This document shows positions 9,069 through 18,018 of a DNA stretch of 64,000 nt, one piece after another. Positions within the stretch are counted from its first letter, which is position 1, and each line of letters begins with the position of its first letter. Source of the stretch: Streptomyces sp. S.PNR 29 (GTDB lineage Bacteria > Actinomycetota > Actinomycetes > Streptomycetales > Streptomycetaceae); NCBI RefSeq assembly GCF_030386795.1, contig NZ_JANUQM010000007.1:310001-374000 (forward strand). Direction: 5' to 3'. The notes under the pieces are model-generated. The model was given only the letters and a program-made list of their open reading frames with translations. It was not told the origin of the DNA and did no database searches. A program made the position numbers and the translations under genes.

Positions 9069-9899
9069 ATGACCGACGCACGGGGGTCGGCCGGCCTGAA
9101 CGGCTTCCAGCCCGCTCGGCACACGCCCGGCACGCCCTGCTGGGTGAGTCTGATGGTGCACGGGCCCGCCACGACCCAGGACTTCTACGGAGCGCTGTTC
9201 GGCTGGGAGTTCCAGCCGGGCCCCCAGCAGCTCGGCCCCTACGTGCGGGCTCTGCTCGACGGACACGAGGTGGCGGGCATCGGCCAACTGCCCCCGGAAC
9301 GGCAGCTGCCCATCGCCTGGACGCCCTACCTCGCCTCGGACGACGTGGACCTGACGGCCGCATCGGTACGGCAGTGCGGCGGCACGGTCGGCGTGGGCCC
9401 ACTGGACGCCGGCGACGCCGGACGCCTGGCCATCTGCCTGGACCCCTCGGGCGCCGTCTTCGGCGTATGGCAGGCGGCCGCCCACCTCGGGACGGCCGTC
9501 ACGGGCGTGCCCGGCACACCTGCCTGGAACGAACTGCTGACCTTCGAGTCCGAGAGCGTCGCCAAGTTCTACGAGACGGTGTTCCGCTACGAGCGGGAGC
9601 CGGTGGTCTCCGCCGACCTGGACTACCTGACTCTGCATCTGGACGGCCGCCCCGTCGCCGGCATCCGCGGCCTGGGCCACGCGCTGCCCCGTGACCGGGG
9701 GCCGCACTGGATGACGTACTTCGACGTGGACGACGTGGACGACGCCGTCGAGCGCCTCCTGCACCTGGGCGGTCACGTCCTCAGGCCGGTCCGGGACGGC
9801 TCCCACGGCCGGGTGGCGCTGGTTGCGGACCCGGAGGGGGCGAGGTTCGCCCTGCTGCAGAGACCGGCGCCGGTCTCTGCCGGCCACTCAGGAGGATGA
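9069..9899 (+). CDS. VOC (glyoxalase/bleomycin-resistance fold) family protein
   Basis: 276 residues made of two VOC modules: ~15-130 (TPCWVSLMVHGP, FYGALFGWEF) and ~145-270 (AWNELLTFESES, FYETVFRYE). Such tandem VOC proteins are common in Streptomyces; some are lyases or dioxygenases, many are uncharacterised. The start is ATG at 9069, with AGAAGAG about seven bases upstream; GTG at 9063 is possible. Its stop overlaps the 3' end of the convergent thymidine kinase gene by 12 bases, so there is no intergenic terminator. Confidence 0.82.
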   Translation: MTDARGSAGLNGFQPARHTPGTPCWVSLMVHGPATTQDFYGALFGWEFQPGPQQLGPYVRALLDGHEVAGIGQLPPERQLPIAWTPYLASDDVDLTAASVRQCGGTVGVGPLDAGDAGRLAICLDPSGAVFGVWQAAAHLGTAVTGVPGTPAWNELLTFESESVAKFYETVFRYEREPVVSADLDYLTLHLDGRPVAGIRGLGHALPRDRGPHWMTYFDVDDVDDAVERLLHLGGHVLRPVRDGSHGRVALVADPEGARFALLQRPAPVSAGHSGG

Positions 9900-10538
9900 C
9901 ACCGGCAGCACGTCCGGTGACAGCGCCGCCGCCCGGGCCGTCGCGGCCGTCATACGGCGCCGGTGGTGCCGGCGGCACAGCACCTCGTAGCCGACCTCGT
10001 CCGCGGACTGGTTGACGTCGCCGACCACCACCTGGGCGCCCTCGACGACCATGACACCGCCTATCGTGCGGGCGTTGTGCGTGGCACGGGCGCCGCACCA
10101 GCACAGGGCCTCGACCTGGAGCACCTCCACTCGGTCGGCCAGTTCCACCAGCCGCTGGGAGCCGGGGAACAGCTTGGAGCGGAAGTCGGTGGTGATGCCG
10201 AAGGCGTAGACGTCGATGTCCAGATCGTCGACCACGCGGGCGAGTTGGTCGATCTGAACCGGCGCCAGGAACTGCGCCTCGTCCGCGATCACGTAGTCCG
10301 CGCGCCGGCCCTGCGAGAGGTGGTCGACGAGGTAGGCGTACAGGTCCATCCCGTCCTCGACCTCCACCGCGTCCGTGACCAGGCCGAGGCGCGAGGAGAG
10401 CTTGCCCTCGCCGGCCCGGTCGTCACGCGTGAAGATCATGCCCGTCAGACCGCGTGCCGAACGGTTGTGCTCGATCTGCAGAGCCAGCGTCGACTTCCCG
10501 CAGTCCATGGTTCCGGAGAAGAACACCAGCTCGGGCAT
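9888..10538 (-). CDS. tdk: Thymidine kinase (type II)
   Basis: 216 residues. P-loop GTMDCGKS is at 9-16, the catalytic Glu in DEAQF is at 87, and the lasso-domain zinc ligands are Cys146, Cys148, Cys188 and His191 (ALCWC and VLCRRH). It phosphorylates thymidine with ATP in the pyrimidine salvage pathway. ATG at 10538 is chosen because the P-loop then starts at the usual distance from the N-terminus. The C-terminal ~25 residues are an Ala/Arg-rich extension beyond the usual family end. It lies 62 bases downstream of the phosphodiesterase-like gene on the same strand. Confidence 0.92.
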   Translation of the reverse strand: MPELVFFSGTMDCGKSTLALQIEHNRSARGLTGMIFTRDDRAGEGKLSSRLGLVTDAVEVEDGMDLYAYLVDHLSQGRRADYVIADEAQFLAPVQIDQLARVVDDLDIDVYAFGITTDFRSKLFPGSQRLVELADRVEVLQVEALCWCGARATHNARTIGGVMVVEGAQVVVGDVNQSADEVGYEVLCRRHHRRRMTAATARAAALSPDVLPVSSS

Positions 10539-10600
10539 GGTGAGGTGAGCACCTTTCGGCAACAGGGAGACTTCGCGGAGCTTCAGCGGACAGGGACGCG

Positions 10601-11842
10601 TCAGGAGCGTACTTCGAGGAGGGGGACCAGCTGCTCGGCAGGGGTCATCGAGCCGTGGTTGCCGACCATCGACGACTCCTTCGGCTCCCGCTCCGAGGCG
10701 ATGATCAGAACGTCGTCGCGTGCGGCGGCGATCACGTCACCGATCCGGTCGTACACCCGCGCGTCGACCTGGGGTCCGAACCAGCCCGCCGCGATCGCCT
10801 CGTCGCGTGAGGCCACCCAGAACTGCTCGCCGAGCACCTCGCGCCAGCAGATCAGCACGTCGTTCTCCGCGCCCGGCAGCGCGTAGACATGCCGTGCGCG
10901 CCCCTCGCCGCCGAGCAGGGCGACGCCGGCGCGCAGCTCCCAGTCCTCGTCGAAGTCGATGCGGTGCTGCTCGTCGAAGGGCACGTCGAGCATGCCGTGG
11001 TCGGCGGTGACGTAGAGCGCGCTGTGCGGCGGCAGTTGCTCGGCCAGGCGCTGGACGAGCCGGTCGACGTGAGCGAGCTGGCCGCGCCAGGTGTCGGAGT
11101 CGACGCCGAAGCGGTGGCCGGACCCGTCCAGTTCGGAGTAGTACGTGTAGACCAGGGAGCGGTCGCCGACGGCGAGTTGTTCGGCCGCGAGGTCCATGCG
11201 CTCCTCGCCGGTCAGCCGTCCGTGGAACGTTCCGCCGCTGAGCGCGACCTTGGTCAGCGGGGTCGTCTCGAAGGTCGGGGAGGTCACCTGGGCGGCGTGC
11301 ACGCCCGCGGCTGCGGCGAGCTGGAAGACGGTGGGGTGGGGCTGCCACGCGCGCGGTTCCGTCCACGGCTGCCAGCGCAGCTGGTTCATCAGCTCGCCGG
11401 TGGCCGGGTCGCGCACGGTGTAGCCCGGCAGGCCGTGGGCGCCCGGCGGCAGGCCGGTGCCGACGGAGGCGAGGGAGGTCGCGGTGGTCGCCGGGTAGCC
11501 GGCGGTGATCGGACGCCCGGTGCCGCCGCGGGAGGTGGCCAGCAGGGACGTCATGAAGGGGGCGTCCTCGGGGTGCGCTCGCAGCTGCTCCCAGCCCAGG
11601 CCGTCGATCAGGAACACGCAGGTGCGGTCGGCGGGGGTCAGCTCCGGGATCGTCGCGATCATGCCGGGGACGCCCATGCCGGCGGCGAGCGTGGGCAGCA
11701 GATCGGCGAGCGAGCCGGTGCCGTATTCGGGGACGGGCGCCGAGTCGACGGCGAGGGGTTCCGGGTGGTCCCAGGCCGGTTCGGGAGGGGTGGGCGTGGA
11801 GCGCCCTCGATCATGGGCGGCGGGGGGAGACGGGTGGGACAT
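10601..11842 (-). CDS. Alkaline-phosphatase-superfamily phosphodiesterase / nucleotide pyrophosphatase-like protein
   Basis: 413 residues. The metal/nucleophile landmarks of type I phosphodiesterases are present: FLIDGLG for the first Asp, a Thr-rich nucleophile loop GYPATTATS, ELDGSGHRFG, and VTADHGM with its Asp/His pair. The leading ~45 residues are Pro-rich and probably disordered; there is no signal peptide, so it should be cytoplasmic. Its ATG overlaps the stop of the upstream DUF5998 gene by one base (TGATG), indicating coupled translation. The natural substrate is not predictable. Confidence 0.87.
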   Translation of the reverse strand: MSHPSPPAAHDRGRSTPTPPEPAWDHPEPLAVDSAPVPEYGTGSLADLLPTLAAGMGVPGMIATIPELTPADRTCVFLIDGLGWEQLRAHPEDAPFMTSLLATSRGGTGRPITAGYPATTATSLASVGTGLPPGAHGLPGYTVRDPATGELMNQLRWQPWTEPRAWQPHPTVFQLAAAAGVHAAQVTSPTFETTPLTKVALSGGTFHGRLTGEERMDLAAEQLAVGDRSLVYTYYSELDGSGHRFGVDSDTWRGQLAHVDRLVQRLAEQLPPHSALYVTADHGMLDVPFDEQHRIDFDEDWELRAGVALLGGEGRARHVYALPGAENDVLICWREVLGEQFWVASRDEAIAAGWFGPQVDARVYDRIGDVIAAARDDVLIIASEREPKESSMVGNHGSMTPAEQLVPLLEVRS

Positions 11843-12429
11843 CAGCGGGTGGTGTCCGCGGTCGCCTCGGACAGCGCCTGGGCGAAGGCGAGGGCCTGGC
11901 GCACCGTCTCGGGGCCGTCCCCGGCCTCGCTGACGCGCAGGCTCAGGTCGTCGGCCGTCGAGTTGCCCGTGTAGCCGTGGTCCGCCTCGCAGTTGGGGTC
12001 GCCGCAGGCGGCGGGCTCCAGGTCGATGCGGGAGACGGCGCCCCAGCCGATGGTCAGCACCACCTCGCGCGGCAGGGTGCCCGGCTTGTACTGCTCCGGG
12101 TTGGCGACCACGCGGCTGACCACGATCGACGAGATCCGGCTGAGCTTGACGGACTCCGTGGACGTCGTGGCGTACGGCGTCGGGGAGGTGTTGTCCGCGG
12201 CCTGCTCGTCGGTGTGACTCACGATGAAGCGGTTGCCGGTGAGGACCAGCACCGTCACGTGCCGCCGCACCTCGTTCTGGTCGAACGTCGTCTCCTGGTG
12301 GACCAGGTACGACCGGATGGGCTCGCCGCCCACGGCGGCCTCCACCGCCTCGGCCACGAGGGCCGGGTAGTAGCCGCTGCGCTCGATCGCCGCACGCAGC
12401 CCCTGGGTCGTCGTACTGGTCTTGGCCAT
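11842..12429 (-). CDS. DUF5998 family protein
   Basis: 195 residues, soluble, predicted alpha/beta. It opens with a helix ending GYYPALVAEAVEAA, followed by strands such as VTVLVLTGNRFIVSHTDE, and has a conserved CGDPNCEADHG segment with two cysteines and a His that could bind metal. ATG at 12429 is used; an in-frame ATG nine bases upstream is also possible. It is coupled to the phosphodiesterase-like gene. This pairing is conserved in Streptomyces as far as I recognise the proteins, but no function is known to me. Confidence 0.78.
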   Translation of the reverse strand: MAKTSTTTQGLRAAIERSGYYPALVAEAVEAAVGGEPIRSYLVHQETTFDQNEVRRHVTVLVLTGNRFIVSHTDEQAADNTSPTPYATTSTESVKLSRISSIVVSRVVANPEQYKPGTLPREVVLTIGWGAVSRIDLEPAACGDPNCEADHGYTGNSTADDLSLRVSEAGDGPETVRQALAFAQALSEATADTTR

Positions 12430-12500
12430 GCGGTCCATCCTACGGGGGAGCACTGACTGCGAGGCACCGCTCACGCCCGTCGCCGTGGGTTCCGGCGGGT

Positions 12501-15350
12501 TCAGTACGTCGGGAGGGTCCTCGGTCCGAGGTCGTCGCGGGCGGGTGGGGGCGCCAGGCGGACGGAGGCGCCGAGCACGCTCAGGCCGCGCGTGGCGACG
12601 ACGACCGGCTCCAGGGTGACCGCGACGACCTCCGGATGGTCGTCGACCAGACGCGACACACGCAGCAGCAGTTCCTCCAGGGCAGGCGCGTCGACCGGTG
12701 CCGAGCCGCGCCAGCCGAACAGGAGCGGTGCCGTGCGGATCGAGCGGATGAGCGAGGTCGCCTCCCGGTCGGTGACCGGGATGAGCCGGTGCGCCATGTC
12801 CCCGAGCAGTTGGGTGGCGGCCCCGGCGAGCCCGAAGGAGAGCACCGCTCCGGCCGCCGGGTCGATGACGGCACGTACGACGGTGTCGACACCGCGCGGC
12901 GCCATGCCCTGCACCACCGGCCGCAGCTCCTCCGGCGTCCCGAACAGTTCGGTCAACTCCGCGTACGCCCGCCGCAGTTGCTCCTCGTCCGCGAGATCCA
13001 GGCGTACGCCGCCCAGGTCGGCGCGGTGCCGCAGGTGGGGGGCAGTGGCCTTGAGGGCGACGGGGTAGCCGAGGGCGCGCGCGGCGGTGACGGCGTCGTC
13101 GGGGGTGGGGGCGTGCAGGGCGCGGTGGACCTCGATGCCGTACTTGCCGAGCAGGTCGCAGGTCTCGTCGGTGCCGAGGGTCAGCCCCTGCCCGCGCGCG
13201 AGCATGCCGTCGATCAGCTCCGCGGCGCCCTTCTCGTCGATGTCCTCGTACTCGGGCACCTTGCCGGGGTCGGCGGCGTCGCGTCGCCACTGGGCGTACT
13301 TGACGGCCTCGGCGAGGGCGCGGACGGCGCGTTCGGCGGCGGGGTAGGCGGGGATGCGCGCGGGGTGGGTCCGGGAGGCATCGGCGGCGCCCGCTGACCG
13401 CTCCGGTTCGGCGGTGGGCCGACGGTCCAACGGGCGGATCGGGTGGGCGGCGCCCACGGCGCCGGGTGCCTGCGGGCCCGCCTGCGGTGCGGTGCTGGCC
13501 GCGGCCGACAGCGCTTCGGCGATCCCGCCCAGTTCCACATGCACGACCAGCACCGGCTTTCCCGGCACGGTCTCCGCGGCGGACCGCAGAGCCTCGGCCA
13601 GGGCCGCCTCTCCGGGCGACGCCTCCCCCACCGCCGGTATCACCGTCACGACCACGGCATCACAGGTGTCGTCCGCCAGCGCCCGGGACAGCGCGGCGTG
13701 GAAGTCCTCCGCCGACGCGCCCGTCGTCAGGTCCAGCGGTCGATGCGGCCGCAGCCCCTCGGAGAGGCACGCGTCGTACGTCAGCAGCCCCAGCGACTCG
13801 GAGTTTCCGAGGATCGCCACGCGCGGCCCGGCCGGCAGTGGCTGCCGGGCGAGCAGCAGCCCCGCGTCGACCAGCTCGGTGATCGTCTCCACACGGATCA
13901 CCCCGGCCTGCCTGAGCAGCGCGGACACCGTCGCGTGCGGCAACCGTGTCGCCCGTACGGCGTGTCCCTGCGGGGCGGAACCGGAGCCCTGCACCACGAC
14001 CAGCGGCTTCGCCGCCGCCGTGCGCCGTGCGAGGCGGGTGAACTTGCGTGGGTTGCCGATGGTTTCCAGGTACATCAGGACGACGTCGGTGTCCGGATCG
14101 TCGTACCAGTACTGCAGGACATCGTTGCCGGAGACGTCGGCCCGGTTGCCGGAGGAGACGAAGGTCGACACGCCCGTGACCCCGGTGACCCCTCCCCCGC
14201 GTCGGTGCAGCCGGGACAGCAGGGCGATGCCGATGGCGCCGGACTGGGCGAAGAGACCGATGCGGCCGGGGCGCGGCATCTCGGGGGCGAGGGAGGCGTT
14301 CAGCCGTACGTCCGCCGAGGTGTTGATGATCCCGAAGGCGTTGGGCCCGATGATCCGCATGCCGTACGCGCGCGCGTGCCGCACCAGAGCGCGCTGGCGT
14401 TCGCGTCCGTCGGGGCCGCTCTCGGCATACCCGGCGGCGATCACGACGAGCCCCTGGACGCCGTGCTCACCGCATTCGGTGACGACCTCGGGGACGTGCT
14501 CGGCGGGGACGGCGACGACCGCGAGGTCGACGGGTCCCTCGATGTCCCGTACGGAGCGGTGGGCGGGCACCCCGTCGACTTCCTTCAGGCCCTCCGGGAA
14601 GGCCCGGTTCACGGCGTGGAGCCGGCCGGGAAACCCGGCGTCCCGGATGTTGCCGAGGATGCTGCGGCCCACGCCGCCGGGCATGCGGCCGACACCGACG
14701 ACGGCGACCGAGCCGGGCATCAGCAGCCGCTGCACGGACCGCGCCTCGGCCCGCTGTTCGCGCGCGTACTGCACGGCGAGGGAGCGGTCGGTGGGTTCGA
14801 GGTCGAACTCCAGACGGACGACGCCGTCCTCGAAGCTGCGCTTCTGGGTGTACCCGGCGTCCGTGAACACCTTGATCATCTTGGTGTTGGCGGGCAGTAC
14901 CTCGGCGGCGAAGCGGCGGATGCCGCGCTCCCGCGCGACGGCGGCGATGTGTTCGAGGAGCGCGGAGGCGACGCCACGCCCCTGGTGGGCGTCCTGCACG
15001 AGGAAGGCGACCTCGGCTTCTTCGGCGGGTGCGGACGCGGGCATTCCGTCGGAGCCGATCCGGTCGTAGCGTACGGTGGCGATGAACTCGCCGCCCACCG
15101 TGGCCGCGAGTCCCACCCGGTCCACAAAGTCGTGGTGCGTGAAGCGGTGGACGTCCTTGGCGGACAGGCGAGGGTACGGCGCGAAGAAGCGGTAGTACTT
15201 CGACTCGTCGGAGACCTGCTCGTAGAAGCTGACCAGGCGCTCGGCGTCATCAACGGTGATGGGGCGGATGCGCGCGGTGCCGCCGTCGCGCAGCACCACG
15301 TCGGCCTCCCAGTGGGCGGGGTACTCATGCCGGTCCGGCGAGGTCTGCAT
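12501..15350 (-). CDS. Pat-type protein lysine acetyltransferase: GNAT fused to NDP-forming acyl-CoA-synthetase-like domain
   Basis: 949 residues. An N-terminal GNAT domain (~20-185) has the acetyl-CoA loop QGRGVA at 123-128. A CoA-binding Rossmann domain follows (~207-305, VAVVGVGRMPGG), then succinyl-CoA-ligase-like domains (~320-620) and a C-terminal ATP-grasp domain (~720-945). Domain order is the reverse of Salmonella Pat and matches the actinobacterial reversed-order Pat, which acetylates acyl-CoA synthetases. The loop that carries the catalytic His in true ADP-forming synthetases is shortened (RLPHATVSALL), so the synthetase part is probably a regulatory ligand sensor. A low-complexity Pro/Ala linker at ~640-690 joins the halves. 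A metabolic synthetase is the alternative. Confidence 0.85.
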   Translation of the reverse strand: MQTSPDRHEYPAHWEADVVLRDGGTARIRPITVDDAERLVSFYEQVSDESKYYRFFAPYPRLSAKDVHRFTHHDFVDRVGLAATVGGEFIATVRYDRIGSDGMPASAPAEEAEVAFLVQDAHQGRGVASALLEHIAAVARERGIRRFAAEVLPANTKMIKVFTDAGYTQKRSFEDGVVRLEFDLEPTDRSLAVQYAREQRAEARSVQRLLMPGSVAVVGVGRMPGGVGRSILGNIRDAGFPGRLHAVNRAFPEGLKEVDGVPAHRSVRDIEGPVDLAVVAVPAEHVPEVVTECGEHGVQGLVVIAAGYAESGPDGRERQRALVRHARAYGMRIIGPNAFGIINTSADVRLNASLAPEMPRPGRIGLFAQSGAIGIALLSRLHRRGGGVTGVTGVSTFVSSGNRADVSGNDVLQYWYDDPDTDVVLMYLETIGNPRKFTRLARRTAAAKPLVVVQGSGSAPQGHAVRATRLPHATVSALLRQAGVIRVETITELVDAGLLLARQPLPAGPRVAILGNSESLGLLTYDACLSEGLRPHRPLDLTTGASAEDFHAALSRALADDTCDAVVVTVIPAVGEASPGEAALAEALRSAAETVPGKPVLVVHVELGGIAEALSAAASTAPQAGPQAPGAVGAAHPIRPLDRRPTAEPERSAGAADASRTHPARIPAYPAAERAVRALAEAVKYAQWRRDAADPGKVPEYEDIDEKGAAELIDGMLARGQGLTLGTDETCDLLGKYGIEVHRALHAPTPDDAVTAARALGYPVALKATAPHLRHRADLGGVRLDLADEEQLRRAYAELTELFGTPEELRPVVQGMAPRGVDTVVRAVIDPAAGAVLSFGLAGAATQLLGDMAHRLIPVTDREATSLIRSIRTAPLLFGWRGSAPVDAPALEELLLRVSRLVDDHPEVVAVTLEPVVVATRGLSVLGASVRLAPPPARDDLGPRTLPTY

Positions 15351-15525
15351 GGGCCCAGAGTACGGCTCGCGTACGACAAGGGCGCAGGGCAGTCTGTGGA
15401 GGGCGTATGTCGGATCGAGGCCGCGGTCCGACGGCACCCCGGGGCGGGCGAGGGTCCGCTCCCGGCCCTGCTTCACGTGTGGGAAACTGGTCTAGACAAC
15501 CCTGAACACTGAAGGGCAGCATCAC

Positions 15526-15807
15526 ATGGCTGAGCGCCGCGTCAACGTCGGCTGGGCCGAGGGCCTCCACGCCCGCCCCGCCTCCATCTTCGTCCGAGCC
15601 GCCACGGCCGCAGGCGTCCCGGTGACGATCGCCAAGGCAGGCGGTACCCCCGTCAACGCGGCCTCCATGCTGGCCGTCCTGGGCCTGGGCGCCCAGGGCG
15701 GTGAGGAGATCGTCCTCGCCTCCGACGCCGAGGGCGCCGACGCCGCCCTGGACCGTCTGGCGAAGCTGGTCTCCGAAGGCCTTGAGGAGTTGCCCGAGAC
15801 CGTCTGA
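15526..15807 (+). CDS. ptsH: HPr phosphocarrier protein of the PTS
   Basis: 93 residues. His15 in GLHARPAS is the site phosphorylated by enzyme I, with Arg17 beside it. Ser47 in NAASMLAV sits at the position of HPr Ser46. HPr passes phosphate from enzyme I to sugar-specific EIIA proteins. ATG follows a weak AAGGG. It is a single gene between the acetyltransferase gene (divergent) and a terminator, not in an operon with ptsI, as is usual for Streptomyces. Confidence 0.94.
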   Translation: MAERRVNVGWAEGLHARPASIFVRAATAAGVPVTIAKAGGTPVNAASMLAVLGLGAQGGEEIVLASDAEGADAALDRLAKLVSEGLEELPETV

Positions 15808-15866
15808 GAACGACGTCGATCGACGGTTGCGGTGGTCGTCGCCTGAATGACACGGCTCGCGCAACC

Positions 15867-15902
15867 CGAAGGGCTCGTCCGAATTATCGGGCGAGCCCTT
15901 CG
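15867..15902. terminator. Terminator hairpin downstream of ptsH
   Basis: Arms CGAAGGGCTCG (15867-15877) and CGAGCCCTTCG (15892-15902), extended by a short inner CCG/CGG pair, followed by a short T run. It lies between converging ptsH and the GntR gene. Confidence 0.8.
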
Positions 15903-15971
15903 CATTTCCTGCTCACGGGCAGCAAAAATAATCCCCCGAGAATTCCCCGCTCTTTGTATACGGCGTCCGTG

Positions 15972-16667
15972 TTAATGCCGAAGGCCCGACATGTTTACGG
16001 GATGTTGCGAGTTCCTCACACGCTCCGCGCGGCCCGCACCGGAGGGGAATCGCAAACGGTGCGCGGCGGCCGCCCGCTCGGTGTGCACCGCCGTGACCGT
16101 CCGCGCGCGCTCCCCGTCGCCGCGCGCCACGGCGTCCACGATCGCGCCGTGCTCGGCCCAGGACTCCACGGGGTTGGCGGGTGCCTCCACGGCGTACATC
16201 CAGGCGATCTTGTGGCGCAGCTGGGTCAGCATCGAGGCCAGGGCGGGGCTGCCGGAGGCCTGGGCGAGTGTCTCGTGGAACCAGCCGCCGAGTGAGCGCA
16301 GGTCCTCGCTGCTGCCGCGCCTGGCGCGCTCCTGCCCCAGCCTGACGAGGCCGCGCAGCACCTTCAGATGGGCCTCGGTGCGCCGCTGAGCGGCCCGGGA
16401 GGCGCCGAGGGGCTCCAGGAGCATGCGCATCTCCAGCAGGTCGGAGGCCTCCTGCTCGGTGGGTTCCGCGACGCACGCGCCCGCGTGCCGCCGGGTCACC
16501 ACGAAGCCCTCGGCCTCCAGGGTGCGCAGCGCCTCTCGGACGGGGACACGGGAGACACCGTAGCGGCGGGCGAGGAGTTCCTCGGTGAGGCGGCTGCCGC
16601 GCTCGTAGACACCCGCGACGATGTCGTCCCGGATCGCCGTGCACACCGAGTGCGCCGGAATACGCAT
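15972..16667 (-). CDS. GntR/FadR-family transcriptional regulator
   Basis: 231 residues. The N-terminal winged helix (~5-75; RLTEELLARRYGVSRVPVRE is the recognition region) is followed by an all-helical FCD ligand domain (~80-215) with metal-site histidines in WFHETLAQA and WAEHGAIVD. ATG at 16667 is chosen because GGAGG lies just upstream; longer in-frame starts lack one. The effector is probably a small organic acid, by family. It sits beside ptsH, but no operator can be matched to it. Confidence 0.87.
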   Translation of the reverse strand: MRIPAHSVCTAIRDDIVAGVYERGSRLTEELLARRYGVSRVPVREALRTLEAEGFVVTRRHAGACVAEPTEQEASDLLEMRMLLEPLGASRAAQRRTEAHLKVLRGLVRLGQERARRGSSEDLRSLGGWFHETLAQASGSPALASMLTQLRHKIAWMYAVEAPANPVESWAEHGAIVDAVARGDGERARTVTAVHTERAAAAHRLRFPSGAGRAERVRNSQHPVNMSGLRH

Positions 16668-16807
16668 GACCGACCTCCGCCTTAATCCCCGTGAAACGTC
16701 GTCCATTGACGTTGTGCGAGTGACTCTATTGCAAAGGGCCGGAATTTCCGACGGCGAGCCGGAAACCATGCATATTTTTTGGACAGCCGGACATCGAAAA
16801 CGCCGAA

Positions 16808-16832
16808 AGCCCCGGCTCGGGGAGCCGGGGCT
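16808..16832 (-). terminator. Terminator of the M23 peptidase gene
   Basis: Perfect 11-bp stem AGCCCCGGCTC / GAGCCGGGGCT with a three-base loop, followed on the minus strand by T-rich sequence, about 40 bases after the stop. Confidence 0.8.
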
Positions 16833-16872
16833 GCGGGAAGCGGAGCCGTCTGTCTCGGGCGTCCCCCGCGTC

Positions 16873-17637
16873 TCAGACGTTCACGCCGTGGGAGCGGAGG
16901 TAGGCGACCGGGTCGATGTCGGAGCCGTACTCCGGGCTGGTACGGGCCTCGAAGTGCAGGTGCGGCCCGGTGACGTTGCCGGTGGCGCCGGAGAGGCCGA
17001 TCTGCTGGCCCGGGGTGACCCGCTGGCCGACCGAGACGCCGATGGACGACAGGTGGCCGTACTGCGTGTACGTGCCGTCGTTCATCTTGATCACGATCTG
17101 GTTGCCGTACGAACCGCCCCAGCCTGCCTCGACGACGGTGCCGGAGCCGACCGCGTGGACGGCGGTGCCGCTGGCCGCGTGGAAGTCGACGCCGGTGTGG
17201 CTGCCGGAGGACCACAGGGAGCCGCCGGACTTGTACCCGGTGGAGATGTAGGAGCCGCTGATCGGCGGGACGTAGGTGTTGAGGCGCTTGCGCTCGGCCT
17301 CGCGGGCGGCACGCTCCTTCGCCTCACGCGCCTGCTTGACCGCCTCGGCCGCCCGCTTGCGCGCGGCCTCCTCGGCCTTCTTCTGCGCGGCGGCCTCCTC
17401 GGCGGCCTGCTGCTGCGCGGCGGCCTGGGCGTCGATCTGGTCGGCCACCGAGTCGCCGATGGTGACGACGGGAGTGAGAGCGGTCTGCTCGGCGGTGGGC
17501 TCGGCCGCCATCGCCGGGGCCGCGAGGGCGCCGACGACACCGGTGGTGGTGAGGGCGGCGGCGCCGACGGCCCTGGTGGTCGCGCGCTTCATCCGACTGG
17601 GACGACGGTGCTTCCCGGTGGCGCAGGTGAACGCCAT
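16873..17637 (-). CDS. swlA: Secreted M23 (LytM-type) cell-wall endopeptidase
   Basis: 254 residues. A signal peptide is followed by likely cleavage after APAMAA (~45), an Ala/Lys/Glu-rich coiled coil at ~65-118, and the LytM domain to the C-terminus. Zinc and catalytic residues are all visible: His147-x3-Asp151 (SHTGVDFH), His195 (YGHL) and the HLH pair 226/228. It cleaves peptidoglycan cross-bridges outside the cell, in growth, germination or sporulation. A c-di-AMP riboswitch sits immediately upstream. By synteny this is the gene called swlA in S. coelicolor; the symbol is less sure than the function. Confidence 0.9.
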   Translation of the reverse strand: MAFTCATGKHRRPSRMKRATTRAVGAAALTTTGVVGALAAPAMAAEPTAEQTALTPVVTIGDSVADQIDAQAAAQQQAAEEAAAQKKAEEAARKRAAEAVKQAREAKERAAREAERKRLNTYVPPISGSYISTGYKSGGSLWSSGSHTGVDFHAASGTAVHAVGSGTVVEAGWGGSYGNQIVIKMNDGTYTQYGHLSSIGVSVGQRVTPGQQIGLSGATGNVTGPHLHFEARTSPEYGSDIDPVAYLRSHGVNV

Positions 17638-17663
17638 GAAGTCTGCTGGTCCTTTCCTTCCCT

Positions 17664-17810
17664 CTCGCCTACCGGGTTAGCTGACGGGTTCGGAGCAGGA
17701 AGGTCTCCTACGGACCCCCTCGCTGCACGCGCGGGCGCCCGATTCACCCCAGGGACTGCGGTTGGGTCCCCGGCTCCCCTGGCTCGCGCCGTACGGGGAC
17801 TCGGCGATGA
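17664..17810 (-). promoter_or_regulatory. ydaO/yuaA-type cyclic di-AMP riboswitch
   Basis: The minus strand carries the class landmarks in order: CATCGCCGAGTCC at the 5' end, GGGGAGCCGGGGACCCAA, GGGGTGAATC, and TCCGAACCCGTCAGCTAACC followed by GGTAGGCG, whose last bases pair with the 5' CGCC to close the outer helix. The aptamer ends about 27 bases before the M23 peptidase start. In Streptomyces this class sits before several cell-wall hydrolase genes and turns expression down when c-di-AMP is high. A TTGACA hexamer at 17877-17882 (minus strand) lies upstream, but no matching -10 is clear. Confidence 0.93.
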
Positions 17811-18018
17811 CTGTCCGGTGCCGCGGGTGCGGCGCACTGCCTGACGGACAGCCTGGACGAAGCTAAACGGGACGCCTGTCAATCCCCAAACGTGTAACGG
17901 TTTTTGTAGCGCATCCCACAGGGCAGACACGCAACCTCCGCCCCAATTCGGGCATAAGGGAGCCCTGGCGACCTTCTGGTCACCAGGGCCCCTACGCGCG
18001 CGTGCCGCAGCCGGGTCT

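Noticed and set aside
13443..15512. Long plus-strand open frame opposite the Pat-type gene
   Set aside because: No start signals and improbable composition; shadow of the acetyltransferase fusion.
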